A stretch of 64,000 nt of DNA, taken from NCBI GenBank assembly GCA_034687125.1, contig JAQGBZ010000074.1:160940-224939 (forward strand), given 5' to 3'. Source of the stretch: Neelides folsomi. Its lineage: Eukaryota; Arthropoda; Collembola; Neelipleona; Neelidae. Below the pieces are notes generated by a model. The model saw nothing but the letters and a program-made list of their open reading frames with translations. It ran no database searches and was not told the origin of the DNA. Below are positions 63,939 to 64,000 of the stretch, piece by piece (position 1 is the stretch's first letter; each line of letters begins with the position of its first letter). The translations under genes and the position numbers were made by a program.

Positions 63939-64000
63939 TGATGAGATAAGACTTTTAAATTTGTCAATTTACTTTAAATTAATCAACTTTGTCAAGTGAG
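62934..64000 (+). mobile_element. Tc1/mariner-type element, right end cut by window
   Basis: The transposase frame is followed by 62 bases of AT-rich DNA ending CTTTGTCAAGTGAG at the window edge. The right terminal repeat is therefore incomplete or absent, and the left one is not certain. Total length cannot be given. Confidence 0.6.

Overview
This is animal nuclear DNA. It is AT-rich (A+T clearly above 65% by eye), with spliceosomal introns, short dispersed inverted-repeat transposons at TA targets, and one clear metazoan gene, an ataxin-1 homologue. The composition, the 80-150 bp introns and the many Tc1/mariner-type elements fit an arthropod, perhaps a crustacean. That placement is inference; no sequence here proves it.

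Layout. Positions 1-13059 are gene-free: GC-richer islands of 100-500 bp alternate with very AT-rich DNA. Positions 13060-18597 are a transposon-dense block: a pogo/Tigger-like element with a long foldback nested in it, an F-box fragment, two inverted copies of one small element, a third element inserted in one arm of an older inverted repeat, and a decayed WWOX (WW domain oxidoreductase) pseudogene on the minus strand. The WWOX exons are recognisable only by reading across frames and splice sites. Positions 20085-23252 hold the one intact gene, an ataxin-1-like protein on the minus strand in two coding exons. The intron splits the AXH domain and carries a 376-bp foldback. Positions 23253-33019 are AT-rich with several inverted-repeat elements and hairpins. 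Positions 33020-62933 are a long gene desert with the same island mosaic, a 691-bp foldback, an element packed with ATACGAA words, and a small unit bounded by TGTCCGGG direct repeats. The right end carries a Tc1/mariner transposase of DD37E spacing, broken by a single in-frame TGA.

How the parts relate. The ataxin-1-like protein keeps the AXH domain and a C-terminal KRRRWSAP motif, so it is probably a functional nuclear regulator. The other coding traces are dead or dying. The most unusual signal is a small TA-targeted element family (16087-16350, 17288-17573, remnant 29465-29557). Two copies share 175 identical internal bases, yet their outer 21 bp differ between copies while still matching end-to-end within each copy.
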